From positions 75,369,834-75,433,833 of the forward strand of contig NC_065538.1 in NCBI RefSeq assembly GCF_932294415.1: 64,000 nucleotides of DNA, read 5' to 3'. Positions 20,874 through 32,014 of the stretch are shown one piece after another. Positions within the stretch are counted from its first letter, which is position 1. The number at the start of each line of letters is the position of its first letter. The notes beneath the pieces are model-generated. The model was not told where the DNA came from. It searched no databases and saw only the letters and a list, made by a program, of their open reading frames with translations. Origin of the DNA: Quercus robur (taxonomy: Eukaryota > Streptophyta > Magnoliopsida > Fagales > Fagaceae). The position numbers were made by a program, and so were the translations under genes.

Positions 20874-23211
20874 TAACACATCATGGTCATATATAAAAAA
20901 GTAGAGTTGATAAAAATTAATTTGAAGATAAACATATGCTTAAACATATTTCAAGATTTTAGGTGTAATTTATAAATTAAAACTATTTCATGTTTTTAAG
21001 TGTAATCTCAAGATGCTATTTTTACATGCACTTCAATTTTATAGCTATTGGCATGCACCAATGACTTTAAAAAAATCATCATATTATTAGTGGGTATCAG
21101 ACTATTGTATTGGTCTAGTTCTTGGGTATATTTTCATTAGAAGATAATTAATTGAAATGGGGGTAGGGACATGCATAATTGCCCCATTTTCTTTTAGCAA
21201 TTCTCCAAAGATCTTTTGGGGCAGCAATTTTACAATTGCAGCTCCTATCTACAATGCAAAATGTTGTCCCTCCAATGATGGATGTGTGTTATTTATGGTG
21301 TATTTGGTATTGATCACAATTATGATATTCTTTAATATAGGCAATCAATTTTATTTATAATTTAATTTATTTTCTTGTAGGTGCATTATAAGCAAAATTG
21401 GATGTTCATGTATGGTATAATCTGTTGGAAAAGTTTCAAATAAAATTAGAAAAAATAAATAAAGGAATAACAGTTGGGTCATTTAAGACCCAAGCTGACT
21501 TCACGTGAGGGTAGGTGAGTATTAAACTCTCCCCTCTATCATCAGATCATTTGGTCCACCAATTTCTCTCATCTATTCCTTATTTTCACCTTAAAACATG
21601 CTCTTTTATTTGCCTCAACACAATCCCAAATACACAACAATCAACCTTTAATTCTATAACTATGAAAAGAAAGTTTAAAATGAGAAATTTTAGGGGGACG
21701 TTTATCACAGAAAATTTACAAAGATGTATTAGTCAATCTTGTTATACACTTATAAAAACAGAGGTAAGGATGTCTCTTAATACATACAAAATAGAAAAAA
21801 ATTCCTTATTTTGTGTCTTACTCTTCCTTCAACTTCTGTGGGCATTAATACGAGTTCAAAGCTTTGGTTTGTGAGTGCACACAACCATAACTTGCCTTTG
21901 AATCATGGGGGGCGATCGCTGGAGCCATTTTTGCACCAAGGACAAATTGCATCCAGTGAGGTGAAATCACTTCTTAGGATAGTGGATTGAGTTCCACACC
22001 TCGGCTCTCTCAATCATCGATAATTTTCCTCTAATCACTTAAATTTACTCTATTGGTTTTGTTAATTAGTCTCATATATTTCCAACATAATCTTATTTGT
22101 AACTCAATTCATTTTTCCCAACCAATTGTTCAATGGAACCGGTTATGAGTGTAAACATAAACATAAACATTCACATTTTTTCTTAAATGAAACATAACAA
22201 TAAACATATTCCCTTGCTGGTAAACTCAACTTGGCCCACAAGGACGGCGCTCTTGGCGACTTTTAGAATCTCCCACTAGATAGGGGTGTTTATGTCTCAT
22301 AACCTAATTTGAGTGAGCTTTATAATCATCAAATAAGTAGATTGTAAAAATAAATAAATAAATTTGCAATGCTTTTAATTCACAAGATGTGAGAGTTACC
22401 ATGTTACGGTCTAATCAACCATCACAATTGTACATTAACACATCATGGCCATATATAAAAAGTAGAGTTGACAAAAATTAATTTGAAGATAAATATATGT
22501 TTTAATATATTTCAAGTTGTAGGTGTAATCTCATGATTTATAAATTAAAACTATTTCATGTTTGTAGGTGTAATCTCAAGATGTTATTTTTACATGTGCT
22601 TAGATTTTATAGCTATTGAGAAGCAACAATGACTTAAAAAAAATCATCGTATTATTAGTGGCTATCAAGCTATTGTAGTTGGTCTAGTTTTTCGGCATAT
22701 TGTCTTTAGAAGATTATTAACTAAAGTGGGCGTAGGGACAAGCATAACCCTAATTTTGGTAGTTCTCTAAAGATCCTTAAAACAGTAATTCTACAATTAC
22801 AACTGCAATCAATTATACAAAATTGGATGCTCATGTATGGTATAATCTAATTTGTAACTCAATTCATTTTTCCAAACCCATTGTTGAATGGAACCAGTCT
22901 ATGAGTGTAAACATAAACATATACATTTACATTTTTTCATAAATGAAACATATACATTTTTCTCTCCATTTATTGACTTGAAATGTAACATAAAAATAAA
23001 CATATTCCCTTACTGGTAAACTCAACTTGGCCCATGAGGATGGCGCTCCTAGCGACCTTTGGGATCTCCTACTAGACAGGGGTGTTCATATCTCAAAACC
23101 TACATTGGGTGAGTTTTATAATCATCACATAAGTAGATTGTAAAAATAAATAAATAAATTTGCAACGTTTTTTAATACACATGATGCTTTTTTTTTTTCG
23201 TTTTTCAAAAG

Positions 23212-23286
23212 ACTTGGAGTACAATGACCCTTACGATTGGTATTCCAGCAATTATTCAACTTGCCCTCATTATCTTCACTAAGAAG
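23212..23286 (+). pseudogene. Exon-like segment with hydrophobic helix, unit 2
   Basis: Between a T-rich tract ending AAAAG and a donor-like GTATGT, the frame reads TWSTMTLTIGIPAIIQLAL and then IIFTKK, one likely membrane-spanning helix followed by lysines. The same segment recurs at 25051-25128 with the frame kept. I do not recognise the parent gene. Confidence 0.35.
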
Positions 23287-23577
23287 GTATGTTATATTGC
23301 TATTCTTTTTGAATTTTAATTTTTATCACATTTTCATAACACTTTCACAGCACTTTCATAACACTTTCACAACACTTTCACAACAAATTAATAAATGGTT
23401 ATTGGTTTGAATCTAAAGTTTAAACTACTTAAAATTTATTATAAAAATGTTGTGAACATAGCATTTCTCTTTAATACAATTTAGCAATTCAAATGTCATG
23501 CCATAATTTAGTGATGGTTGATTTAGCCTATTATAAAAAAAAAAAATTAATGTTTTGAATGTGAACATAAATATATA

Positions 23578-24366
23578 TGTAGGGGCAAAGGCCCAAGATC
23601 ATACAATGGGCCTTGGGTCCCGTATGGGAAATTCGACCATGTTCGAGAAGAAGACGTGGGTGCCAAAAGGGCTCCCAGCCCAATTCTTGTGAGCCTGAAG
23701 ATGTTTAAAAAGCAGTCCGAGGAGAAATGTCTCCTCGGACGTACCAAATATGGCTCAAACATGCGCTCTACCTGCTAGAAGGACCCACCCTAACGAGCAT
23801 TAGTAACAAGGATGAGTCCCACAAGCCTGAAAGAAGGAAGAAAGCATAGGATGCCAAGGGTGAGGCTACAGTTGCCACATTAAATGCATAATAGCTACTT
23901 TTCTGGCCGCATTAATGTGGAGAGGACTTGTGAACAGTATTGTCTTGGCTACCACAACTCACAGAAAGATGGGGGGGGGGATGTCCGATGGGACAAACAC
24001 TCAAGTGAAGGTCCTGATGATCAACAAGTGTAAGGCCCTAGTGACTTCAAGAAAGCTATATAAGAAAGGGGAGTCCCCATGAAGAAGAGGACGGAGAAAA
24101 AAGGAACTTAGAACAGAAGAACGGTGCAAGACCCATAGCCTATGAGCAGCGACTGGTATATATCCTCCACGTCTCCTCGGACTGAATATCTAATGGACAT
24201 AAAGGAGATTTTCTTACTTTCAAATTGTTTCATGGTCCAAGTTTAGTTAAAATACATTTCGTTAAGGCCTAGTTCTGTAGCCCACTCTCTATAAATTCAT
24301 TGTTTCGGGCACCTTGGGCTAGAACCCCATACCTGTTGGGCCTGGGCCCTGAATTGTAACCCTACA
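23578..24366 (+). mobile_element. Solo LTR with 5-bp target duplication
   Basis: It begins TGTAGGGGC and ends ACCCTACA, so the ends are inverted repeats with TG...CA termini, and it is flanked on both sides by ATATA (23573-23577 and 24367-24371). A TATA box (TATATAAG, 24057-24064) gives plus orientation. No internal region or second LTR adjoins it, so it is what remains after recombination between two LTRs. It interrupts the third unit of the segmental multiplication and so is younger than that event. Confidence 0.85.
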
Positions 24367-25050
24367 ATATACATTTGCATTTTTTCATAAATGAAACATA
24401 TACATTTTTCTCTCCATTTATTGACTTAAAATGAAACATAACAATAGACATATACCTATGATGGTAAACTCAACTTGGCCCATGAGGATGGCTTTCCTAG
24501 CGACCTTTGGGATCTCCTACTAAACAGGGGTGTTCATATCTCAGAACCTATATTGGGTGAGTTTTATAATCATCTTGTGGGTGAGATCGACTTGATCATA
24601 GGGGTGGGGTTGAAATCCATTTTTTTCTTTGTATTCAATAAATATTGCTTGACCGAATAATTTAAGGAAGGGAGGACTGTAGGGAGGGTCCTTTTTAGTA
24701 GAGTAGTTGTTAGGTCAACGGAGTTGGACATCTTTGGGAAAAAGAACTTGAATAACTTTGTTTTTCTCGAGATGCAATCAGTCATGGAAATCGAGAATGT
24801 CCACTTTGATCTCACAATCATCTTGATCTAGATGCCCTTATAAGATAAGGCTCGGATCAAGCGCTTCCTTATCATTAAAAAAATAAAAATAGGCTGGAAC
24901 TTCTTCTTCTTTATGAATAGTTTTTTGATCATGTGATCGGATTTGAATCGGAGGTCTTTGTTCAAAGTTCTATGTTGACATAAATTTCTAAACAAGTCTA
25001 TGGGAAGCATATTAAAAATAATAATAAAGTTTTTGTTTTTTGGTTTTTAG

Positions 25051-25128
25051 ATGACTTGGAGTACAATAACCCTTACAATTAGTATTCCAACACTTATTCA
25101 ACTCGCCCTTGTTACCTTCACTAAGAAG
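25051..25128 (+). pseudogene. Exon-like segment with hydrophobic helix, unit 3
   Basis: A second copy of the 23212 segment, here starting with ATG right after TTTTTAG. Reads MTWSTITLTISIPTLIQLAL then VTFTKK. The donor site is changed (ATATGT in place of GTATGT). Substitutions between the two copies mostly keep the hydrophobic character. Confidence 0.35.
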
Positions 25129-25230
25129 ATATGTTAATATTGCTATTCTTTATAAATTTTAATTCGCCCCACATTTTCATAACGCTTTCACAACAAATTA
25201 ATAAATGGTTATTGGTTTGAATCAAGTTCT

Positions 25231-25987
25231 GAATTTCTTGAGGTACTTTATTTGGATCCTGATTTTGCACAATGTGATGTAAAATTTAAAGTTTGTTAGT
25301 ATTATAAAAAGGTTAGGCGTAAGTATAAAATTGGAAATGGTTAAGAATTTAGATTAGATACTTTTGAAGAAAGTTCTAGAGTAGTTATATGAATTATTTT
25401 TTCTGCTTTGCTATCAAAAAGAACAAAAGAAGTCGTCAAAATGTGATCTTTCACTTGGATTTGTACTCTATAACTAAATTTAATAATGAAAGAAATTAGA
25501 AAATGTAATAAGCTTATTTTTATAGCTATAATTAAAGCAATTATTATTTTATTTTCCTATGCAGTCATTTTCACAGTTATATGCTATAAGTAATGAACAA
25601 TTTCTACCGCAGAGATTGTCTAATGTACAAACAATCTATTTATGCATCAAAAGCTGTGAAGAGAAATATTACATGTTACCATAAACAGATAAACTATCAC
25701 TTCCAAAAGTATCATTAATTAAAGATTAATATGAATTACAATTCAAAATAATTCCAGCAGTTACCTGTGTTCCAAATACTAAGTATGTTTGGTAATTGTT
25801 TTTCCCTTTATTTTTTGTTTCCAAAAACAATTTCTATTTTTGAAAATAAAAAACTTATTTGGCAACTTAAAATGGACAGAAAACAAAAATTGTTCTCAAA
25901 ACTCAATTTGTGAAGGAAACTGAAAATATTCAAAAGGTTGTTTTCAGTTTCTAATTTTTAAAAGTCAATGAAAAAACACATTTAGTG
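25231..25987. other. Intergenic stretch, no feature seen
   Basis: AT-rich without coding signal on either strand. Confidence 0.4.
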
Positions 25988-26182
25988 TGTGTTTGACAAA
26001 AATTAAAAAGCCTGCTTATTTTAATATTCAGTTTATTTTTGCTATTATTCATGGGCCTCATTGCACATTGTTGGTACTATTCATGGGTTTCACTATATTA
26101 TTTCAGATAACTTTTACTTTTATTTACAATACTTTCAGCAAAAAGTTTTTAGTTTCAGCAAAATAAGTGGATTTTAAACAGA
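25988..26182. mobile_element. MITE with GTTTG...AAAC ends, copy 2
   Basis: Similar to 19866-20042: it shares TTATTTTTGCTATTATTCATGG-like and TTTCAGCAAAATAAGTGGAT-like segments. The ends are more decayed (GTGTTTGAC and TTTTAAACAGATC). Confidence 0.55.
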
Positions 26183-26546
26183 TCTTTAATTTAATAAATT
26201 TGTCTTATTTAATGAGTTAATATTAGAGTTCAAATCTTAGTTACAATATATTTTAGTATTTTCTATTTTTTTCTTCAAAAATCTATCTTTTTAATTTTAA
26301 CTAACCAAATATGTTTTTGATTTCAAAAATACAAGAAATTTTTTTTTCTTTATATTCCCAATAACAAGTTTTTGAAAATAGAAAAAAAAATGTTACCAAA
26401 CATAACCTAAGCTTCAATCTTTTCCCACCAATTGTTTGTGAGCAGCTTAATCTTAAAATCCACAACTAGAAATGATTAAAACAATAATGAAAGTTCATCT
26501 CACTGATGAATTTCAAAACAATGTGTAATTCTTATCTGATATAGTA

Positions 26547-26593
26547 CCTGTTTGGATTCAAATTAATTTGGTGTTTGCGTTTACAAAACTGCG

Positions 26594-26627
<34 letters not shown>

Positions 26628-26820
26628 GTTTAGCCCGCAATTATTGACAAGTCAACTATGAACAGTGCACCCGTGCACTATTCACGGGTCCTACAAATTG
26701 CATTTTTCAGCAACTTTTTCATTAAAAATGGGTCCCACAACACTATTTACATATTTAAAAATTATTTCGTTACAGTCTTTTCAGTTTCAACAAAAATAAG
26801 TTCAATCCAAACGGATCCAT
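26547..26820. mobile_element. MITE with CTGTTTGGATT...AATCCAAACGGATCC ends, copy 3
   Basis: Inverted ends GTTTGGATTCAAATTAATTT and (reverse complement) GTTTGGATTGAACTTATTTT enclose a T-run at 26600 and GTGCACCCGTGCAC, a short palindrome in the centre. It is a related but distinct subfamily of copies 1 and 2. Confidence 0.6.
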
Positions 26821-27139
26821 AAAGGAAAAAAAAAATGGGGAGTTGTAATTTTTTTTTTTTGAGAAATAGTTGTAATTGTTTTTAAGAAACAAACAAAGTT
26901 TCTATGATACCCTTAGACTAGCATTTTGGGACATTTTTCATTGCAATAAACAACACTTACAGTAATTTCTACACGGTGAGCAAATAATATGTTATTGCTG
27001 CGCATGCCATAATGTTTGTTATCATTAGCAATAACGCACACAAACTTATTAGCATGATTCAGCAATAGCCCATTGACATTTTCCACCAAAAATAAAATTA
27101 AAGGCAAAATCAAAATCAAAATCAAATTCAGCTATCACC

Positions 27140-27174
<35 letters not shown>

Positions 27175-28647
27175 AAACTCCAAGCAACCATATCAATGCC
27201 AGCTCTGTTTGTAGGAAAAGGAAAAGGAAAAAGTACTTTTCAGTCTAACATTTACCTTTCTTCCAAAATTGAAATAACCCAAATATATTAAGCTAAGATA
27301 TATAAGAATCTTGTTTCTCAGGCCCCAAAATAATTAAAAATAAGAAAAAAGGAAAAAGAAGAAGAGAAATTTTTTTTTTTTTTTTTTTTCGTTTTCTGAA
27401 CTTTTGTGCTTATGGACAACCAAAAAGAGAGCATGATTGGATTGAAATTTGAGATTATGTACACCTAAACAAATGGCTATTATAGATAATGATAAGGCGC
27501 AACTCAAATTCAAATACTACTTTGAATGAGGAGACTCAGTATTTATAGATTCCTTCATACTTTTTCGGAATATATATGTTTGTTTACCAAGAATTGTTTC
27601 TTATTTAAGAGACATGACTCTTCAGTAAATAACTAACTCTAACGCTTAATTAATTCTCTACTATAGGTTGGTGATGCAACATCATCCACCATGTGAGAGT
27701 TATTATATAAGTGAGGATGCACCATATTATAGTATTTGTAAATTGAATCCAATGTACAATATATATAGAGAGAACCTTTAACCATTTTTTTCGTAAGGTA
27801 GGACATTACCTTATATTTGATCACTCACAATGACTTATAGTGAATCTCTTCAGTTTGGATGGGCAATGAATCTGAATGCTTGTTTTATCTTATGTGTGGC
27901 TTCCTATCAGCTTTTACATCCACTTGCCTTTGTGCTTCCACTCACCTAAAACCAAAATTAGAATTAAGATGCAATTAACCAAAAAATTAGTTCAAGCTTG
28001 TCTTCAAATAGTTTGAAGGGAGTTGAAAACCCAAGGAAAAAATTAATCTGAAAAAAAGAAAAAAAAAAGAAAAAGAAAAAAAGATAATGGAAAATCCTTA
28101 AGAGGGAAAGACAAAGAGGTTGAATGTACTTGTGAAAGAGGAGATTTTTGGAAGCTTGGACAATTTGCATTTTCTATGCTTAACAACAATGGTGATTTCC
28201 TGTTTATTTTCCTCGCAAAAGGAGAGTGAGAAAAGCAAAGAGAGAGGACTGAGCACTTCTTTGAGCTTTGGCTTTAAATATGTATGTACACACACACATA
28301 TTGTATTGTCAATTTTGCCCCTATTATGTTAATTTACATTCATTTATCGAGTTGAAGTTCATCACTGGGCTGGATTCTATGTTCATGCTTGGTTTGTTTT
28401 ATTGTTGAATAAGTTTGAGCTTGTTTATAAGTTACTCGATTAATTTGATAGAATTTTATGGTGTTTGTTCCATGATAATATCTCTTTATCATTAGCCTAA
28501 TAAAATAATTGGTTTTTGATGTAGGCAAGATTCAAATCAAAAATCTTATTTGATGATAAGAGATTTTATGAGTTACTTGATTAATTTATTTTTTCCCCAT
28601 ATATAGGAAAATCTATGATTATAATAATTTATCATTTCACAAATATA
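26821..28647. other. Intergenic stretch, no gene seen
   Basis: AT-rich, with a roughly 32-nt A run at 27140-27171, a T-run at 27370, and AAAAG-rich low complexity at 28050-28080. Short frames on either strand have no recognisable domain. Confidence 0.4.
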
Positions 28648-29473
28648 TGATAGTAATTGTATGTGCAAGTTAGATTGTCGAGTGTGTAAAGAAGGTGAGC
28701 TATAGATCTAACTGCACATTTGAGTGTCAAAGGCTCATGAACAATAAAAATGAAAACTTTAACACTTAAACATCTAAAGAAAGTAAAGAACACATATAAT
28801 GTACGTGGAAAACCATTAGAAAGGGGTGAAAAACCATGGCGAGTGAAAGACAGAATATCATTCGCTCTTAAAAGCTCTCTATTATCTAAAAGTTTAAGGT
28901 ATTACACATGACATTGCTCTTCCCAAAAACCTTTCTTCTTTCCTTACTTTCCTACCTAGATTTCTGTGTCTCTTTCTGTCTCTTGCCCTAATTGTTTAAC
29001 AAGTTCCTCTTATAGTATGAGGAATGTTGTTAAGTATATAAAAACAAGTGTCAAGCTCTCATTCCCTCATTTAAACCCTAATATAGCTATTGTACTATGC
29101 CATGGCTAGAGGAGAGAGAAAATCTACTGATGTCAAGGTAGTGGGATGAAAGGCGACTCTGCTACACTGTAAAAGACAAGTATTAGACAAGGAAAGGGAT
29201 GTCAGGGGAGCTAAGAGTGATGCACGTGTCCTCAATAGTGGTCCAGCTTAACATCAACCAATGAGAGGCGTTCTACAACCTTTGACCACGAGGGGTCACT
29301 ATCTCATTTTCACAATAATGCTAGGTGTCCATGCTAAGGCACACATTTCACTCCCCCCAAGAGTGATCACATTGTTGGCACAAGTCAAGGGTATAATTCC
29401 CCTTACCAACACCCTTTTCCCTTTCTTCACAGCTTGTCCATATGTAGGGTTTGGATCTAGCCAAATCAGCACA
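28648..29473. repeat. Dispersed repeat, copy 2 (uninterrupted)
   Basis: The same family and orientation as 19822-20873 but without the MITE. The match runs from GTATGTGCAAGTTAGATTG to the CCATATGTAGGGTTTGGATC end. The DNA between the two copies contains no gag or pol, so they are not recognisably a pair of LTRs of one element. Confidence 0.65.
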
Positions 29474-29589
29474 CTTGTTTATCTTGGCTAGTGTACCGTT
29501 CAATAATTAATAACCAATTATAATTAAAATTATATTATTTTGAATTGGTTCATTTAAGAACATATACAAATTTAATTAGCCTAACATCT

Positions 29590-30300
29590 TATATATAAAA
29601 AGCGGCTATGCCGCTATAGTGCTTCGGCACTGTTCATTTAGTGTATTTGTATTGTTTATCCTACTGTTTATCTACAGTTGAAATTTGGTGAGGCACTTTG
29701 CTTTTCTTTTTTTTTTTTCCTTTTTTTTTTAAGTTTCGAACAGTAGCACAATAGTTACAGTTTTTTTTTTTTTGCCTTCCGTTTGTACCTTTTTTTTTCT
29801 TTTATATATATTGTTTTATTAATACAACAAATTTCACAATATTTTCACAATTATTGAGATGTCAATTTCTTATAGGTCAAAATAAAATAATTAAATATGA
29901 AACTGTGACCAACCACAACTGAAAATAAATATTTTGTGAAAATGTTGTGACACTTGTTAGGTAAATGTGTAAAAGTTATAGTACTTTTAGTTTGTTTAAA
30001 TGGCACTGTAGTTACAATAGCTACAGAGTTTTTTTTTTTTTTTTTTTTTTTCGTCAATCTTCCGTTTGTACTTTTTATTTTTGTTTAAATATTTATAAGA
30101 ACTTGCATATATATTGTTATACTGACACAACAAATTTCACAATATTTTCATAATTATTGAGGTGTTAATTTCTTATAAATCAAAATAAAATAATAAAATA
30201 TGAAACTGTGACTAACTACAACTGAAAATAAATATTTTATGAAAATGTTATGATACTTGTTGGGTGAATGTGTAAAAATTACAATACTTTTGGTTTGTTC
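29590..30300. repeat. Transposon-like region with two ~306-bp-spaced copies
   Basis: TATATATTGTT(T/A)TA followed by ACACAACAAATTTCACAATA-type sequence and nearly 190 further bases occurs at 29803-29999 and again at 30109-30300. A distinctive GC-rich palindromic start, AGCGGCTATGCCGCT, lies at 29601-29615 after TCTTATATATAAAA. This could be the 5' end of a Helitron-type element, but no matching 3' end (hairpin plus CTRR) was found. Confidence 0.5.
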
Positions 30301-31407
30301 AATATGTACTGTTCATCACTTTATTTTATTTATTTTTTCCCCATCATCAATTTATGCTCTTTTTTCTACAATATTTTTGCACTGTTGATACAGCATTTTT
30401 CACTGTTCGGTTCCATTTTGGTTAGCCATTTTGTCTTTTTTATTTTTTAAGTGATCTGTTTGTATTTTTTTTTTTCCTTTTATATATATCATTGTACATC
30501 CAATGTTTGTGTGCTATACATCTACAATGCCATTTTGTTGAGCCACTTTATCTTCCTTTTTTTTTTTTTTTAAAAGTTTTGAACAGTAGATACAGTACCA
30601 AGTTGGTTTACTCAACTTTGTTAAGCCAAAATTTACTATTCCACATACAATTTTTTTGGGTTGCCTTTTTGTATATTTTTTTTCTTTACACACTATTTTA
30701 AGTAAAAACACATAGTTTTGCACACAAAAACAAAAACTTAGGAAATTTTTTTTTTTCAACCTTTATGTTTGGGACAGTTTACAATTATTCCTTAAACTTT
30801 AAAATCATGCAATTTTTCCCTTAATATTTTGGAAAAGAGCAAATATATCATATTGTTATTCTCTCAGTTAAACCCTAATGAAAACTTATGATTCTTAAAA
30901 TATTTTATTGTGTAATATCTAAATTACTCTTGCTAAATTTTAAAATTCTAAAAATTTTCTTACGTATTTTGAGTTTTAAATGATAAAAATTCTTAAAAAG
31001 ATAGAATGATGATATTCAGTGACACAAGCCTTTTGTTATCTTTTTTAAAAAAAAAAAAAAAAAATTTCTTAGCAAAACTTAGTTGTTTATAGTTGAAAAA
31101 TGATGATATTCGTTATCATTCTTAGAAGTTTTTAGAAAATAGATACATTGTCTTTAGCAAGTAGGTACTAAAAAACTATTATAGTTAAATAAATATTTAT
31201 ATATTAAATAACTACTCTAACTTTGTGGTTGATCAAAATTCTTAAACGAATGAGATTAACTTTTTTCAACATAATTATAAAAATTCTTAAAATTAATGTC
31301 TCTTTTAATTAATGTAAATCTCTATATACTTTAAAAACCAAATGATTCATATTTTTGTTTTATAATACAAATAAAATCTAAAATTGACCTTAATTACTAT
31401 TGTGGCC
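30301..31407. other. Intergenic stretch, no feature seen
   Basis: AT-rich with T-runs; no coding signal. Confidence 0.4.
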
Positions 31408-31711
31408 TTGTGGGTACCTAAGGCATGCTTAGGCATGCTTGCAACGTCCTAGGCATGTTTGGTAACGTCCTAGGCGTTCTACATCGAAGAGAAATCCCCC
31501 CACTTTCTACCTTATAAGTTTTGAAGCGAAGGAGTAGTGTACCACTAGCTCTTTAAAGAAGTAGTGGTACACTACTCCTTCACTTCAACGCTTATAAGGT
31601 AGAAATTGGGGGGATTTCTCTTCGATGTGGAATGCTTAGGACATTGCAAAGCATGCTGAGGACGTCCAAGAACGTTGCAAGCATGCCTAAGCATGCCTTA
31701 GGTACCCACAA
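31408..31711. repeat. 304-bp foldback (near-perfect hairpin)
   Basis: The left arm (31408-31546, from TTGTGGGTACCTAAGGCATG) pairs with the right arm (31560-31711, ending GCCTTAGGTACCCACAA) around a loop of about 13 nt. The inner 75 bp (around ATCGAAGAGAAATCCCCCCA) and outer 35 bp match best; the middle is more diverged. ACTAT occurs just outside both ends (31396-31400 and 31711-31715), possibly a target duplication. It is either a foldback MITE or a hairpin transcript source. It ends about 300 bp before the start codon of the wybutosine gene. Confidence 0.85.
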
Positions 31712-32014
31712 CTATAGTACTTTTTTTCCACGTCCCCTAACTAGTTGTTATATTAAAATCATATATAATTTGTTATTACAAATGGAGTGTTTATATTATT
31801 GATAAATTAAAAATAATAATTTGTTATTACAGAAGTATAAAATATTTTTATTTATACATAAAAACATATACTACTATTGTTTGTGTCCAAGACCGTTTTA
31901 GGCCCAGGCGCGAAGCCCACTTTTCTACCCACCATTTGGTTGAAGAGGGTTTAGACTTTAGACTTAGAGTTTCGAGGGTTTTTGCTTTGCAGTTTGCTGT
32001 TGCACAGCGCGAAA

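Larger units (their letters stand above)
20877..25230. repeat. Segmental multiplication: two to three diverged units of ~1.1-1.6 kb
   Basis: Unit 1 (20877-22436) and unit 2 (22437 to about 23540) share, in order, a block starting ACACATCATGG(T/C)CATATA, a block around GAATGGAACC(G/A)GT, and a block around GGTAAACTCAACTTGGCCCA. The last two blocks recur in a third partial unit (about 23545-25230) that is split by a solo LTR and by an unmatched 450-bp piece (24580-25030). Units 2 and 3 also share a 76-78-bp exon-like stretch. No working gene is recognised. A 67-codon frame in unit 1 (21157-21360) has a hydrophobic C-terminus but no domain I know, and unit 2 has lost it. Confidence 0.7.

Noticed and set aside
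21515-21874. 119-codon plus-strand frame
   Set aside because: Composition is typical of AT-rich non-coding DNA, no domain seen, and the corresponding part is missing from the related unit 2.
24580-25030. 450-bp piece between blocks of segmental unit 3, with an 83-codon minus frame
   Set aside because: It looks like an insertion since units 1 and 2 lack it, but no ends, duplications or domains could be defined.
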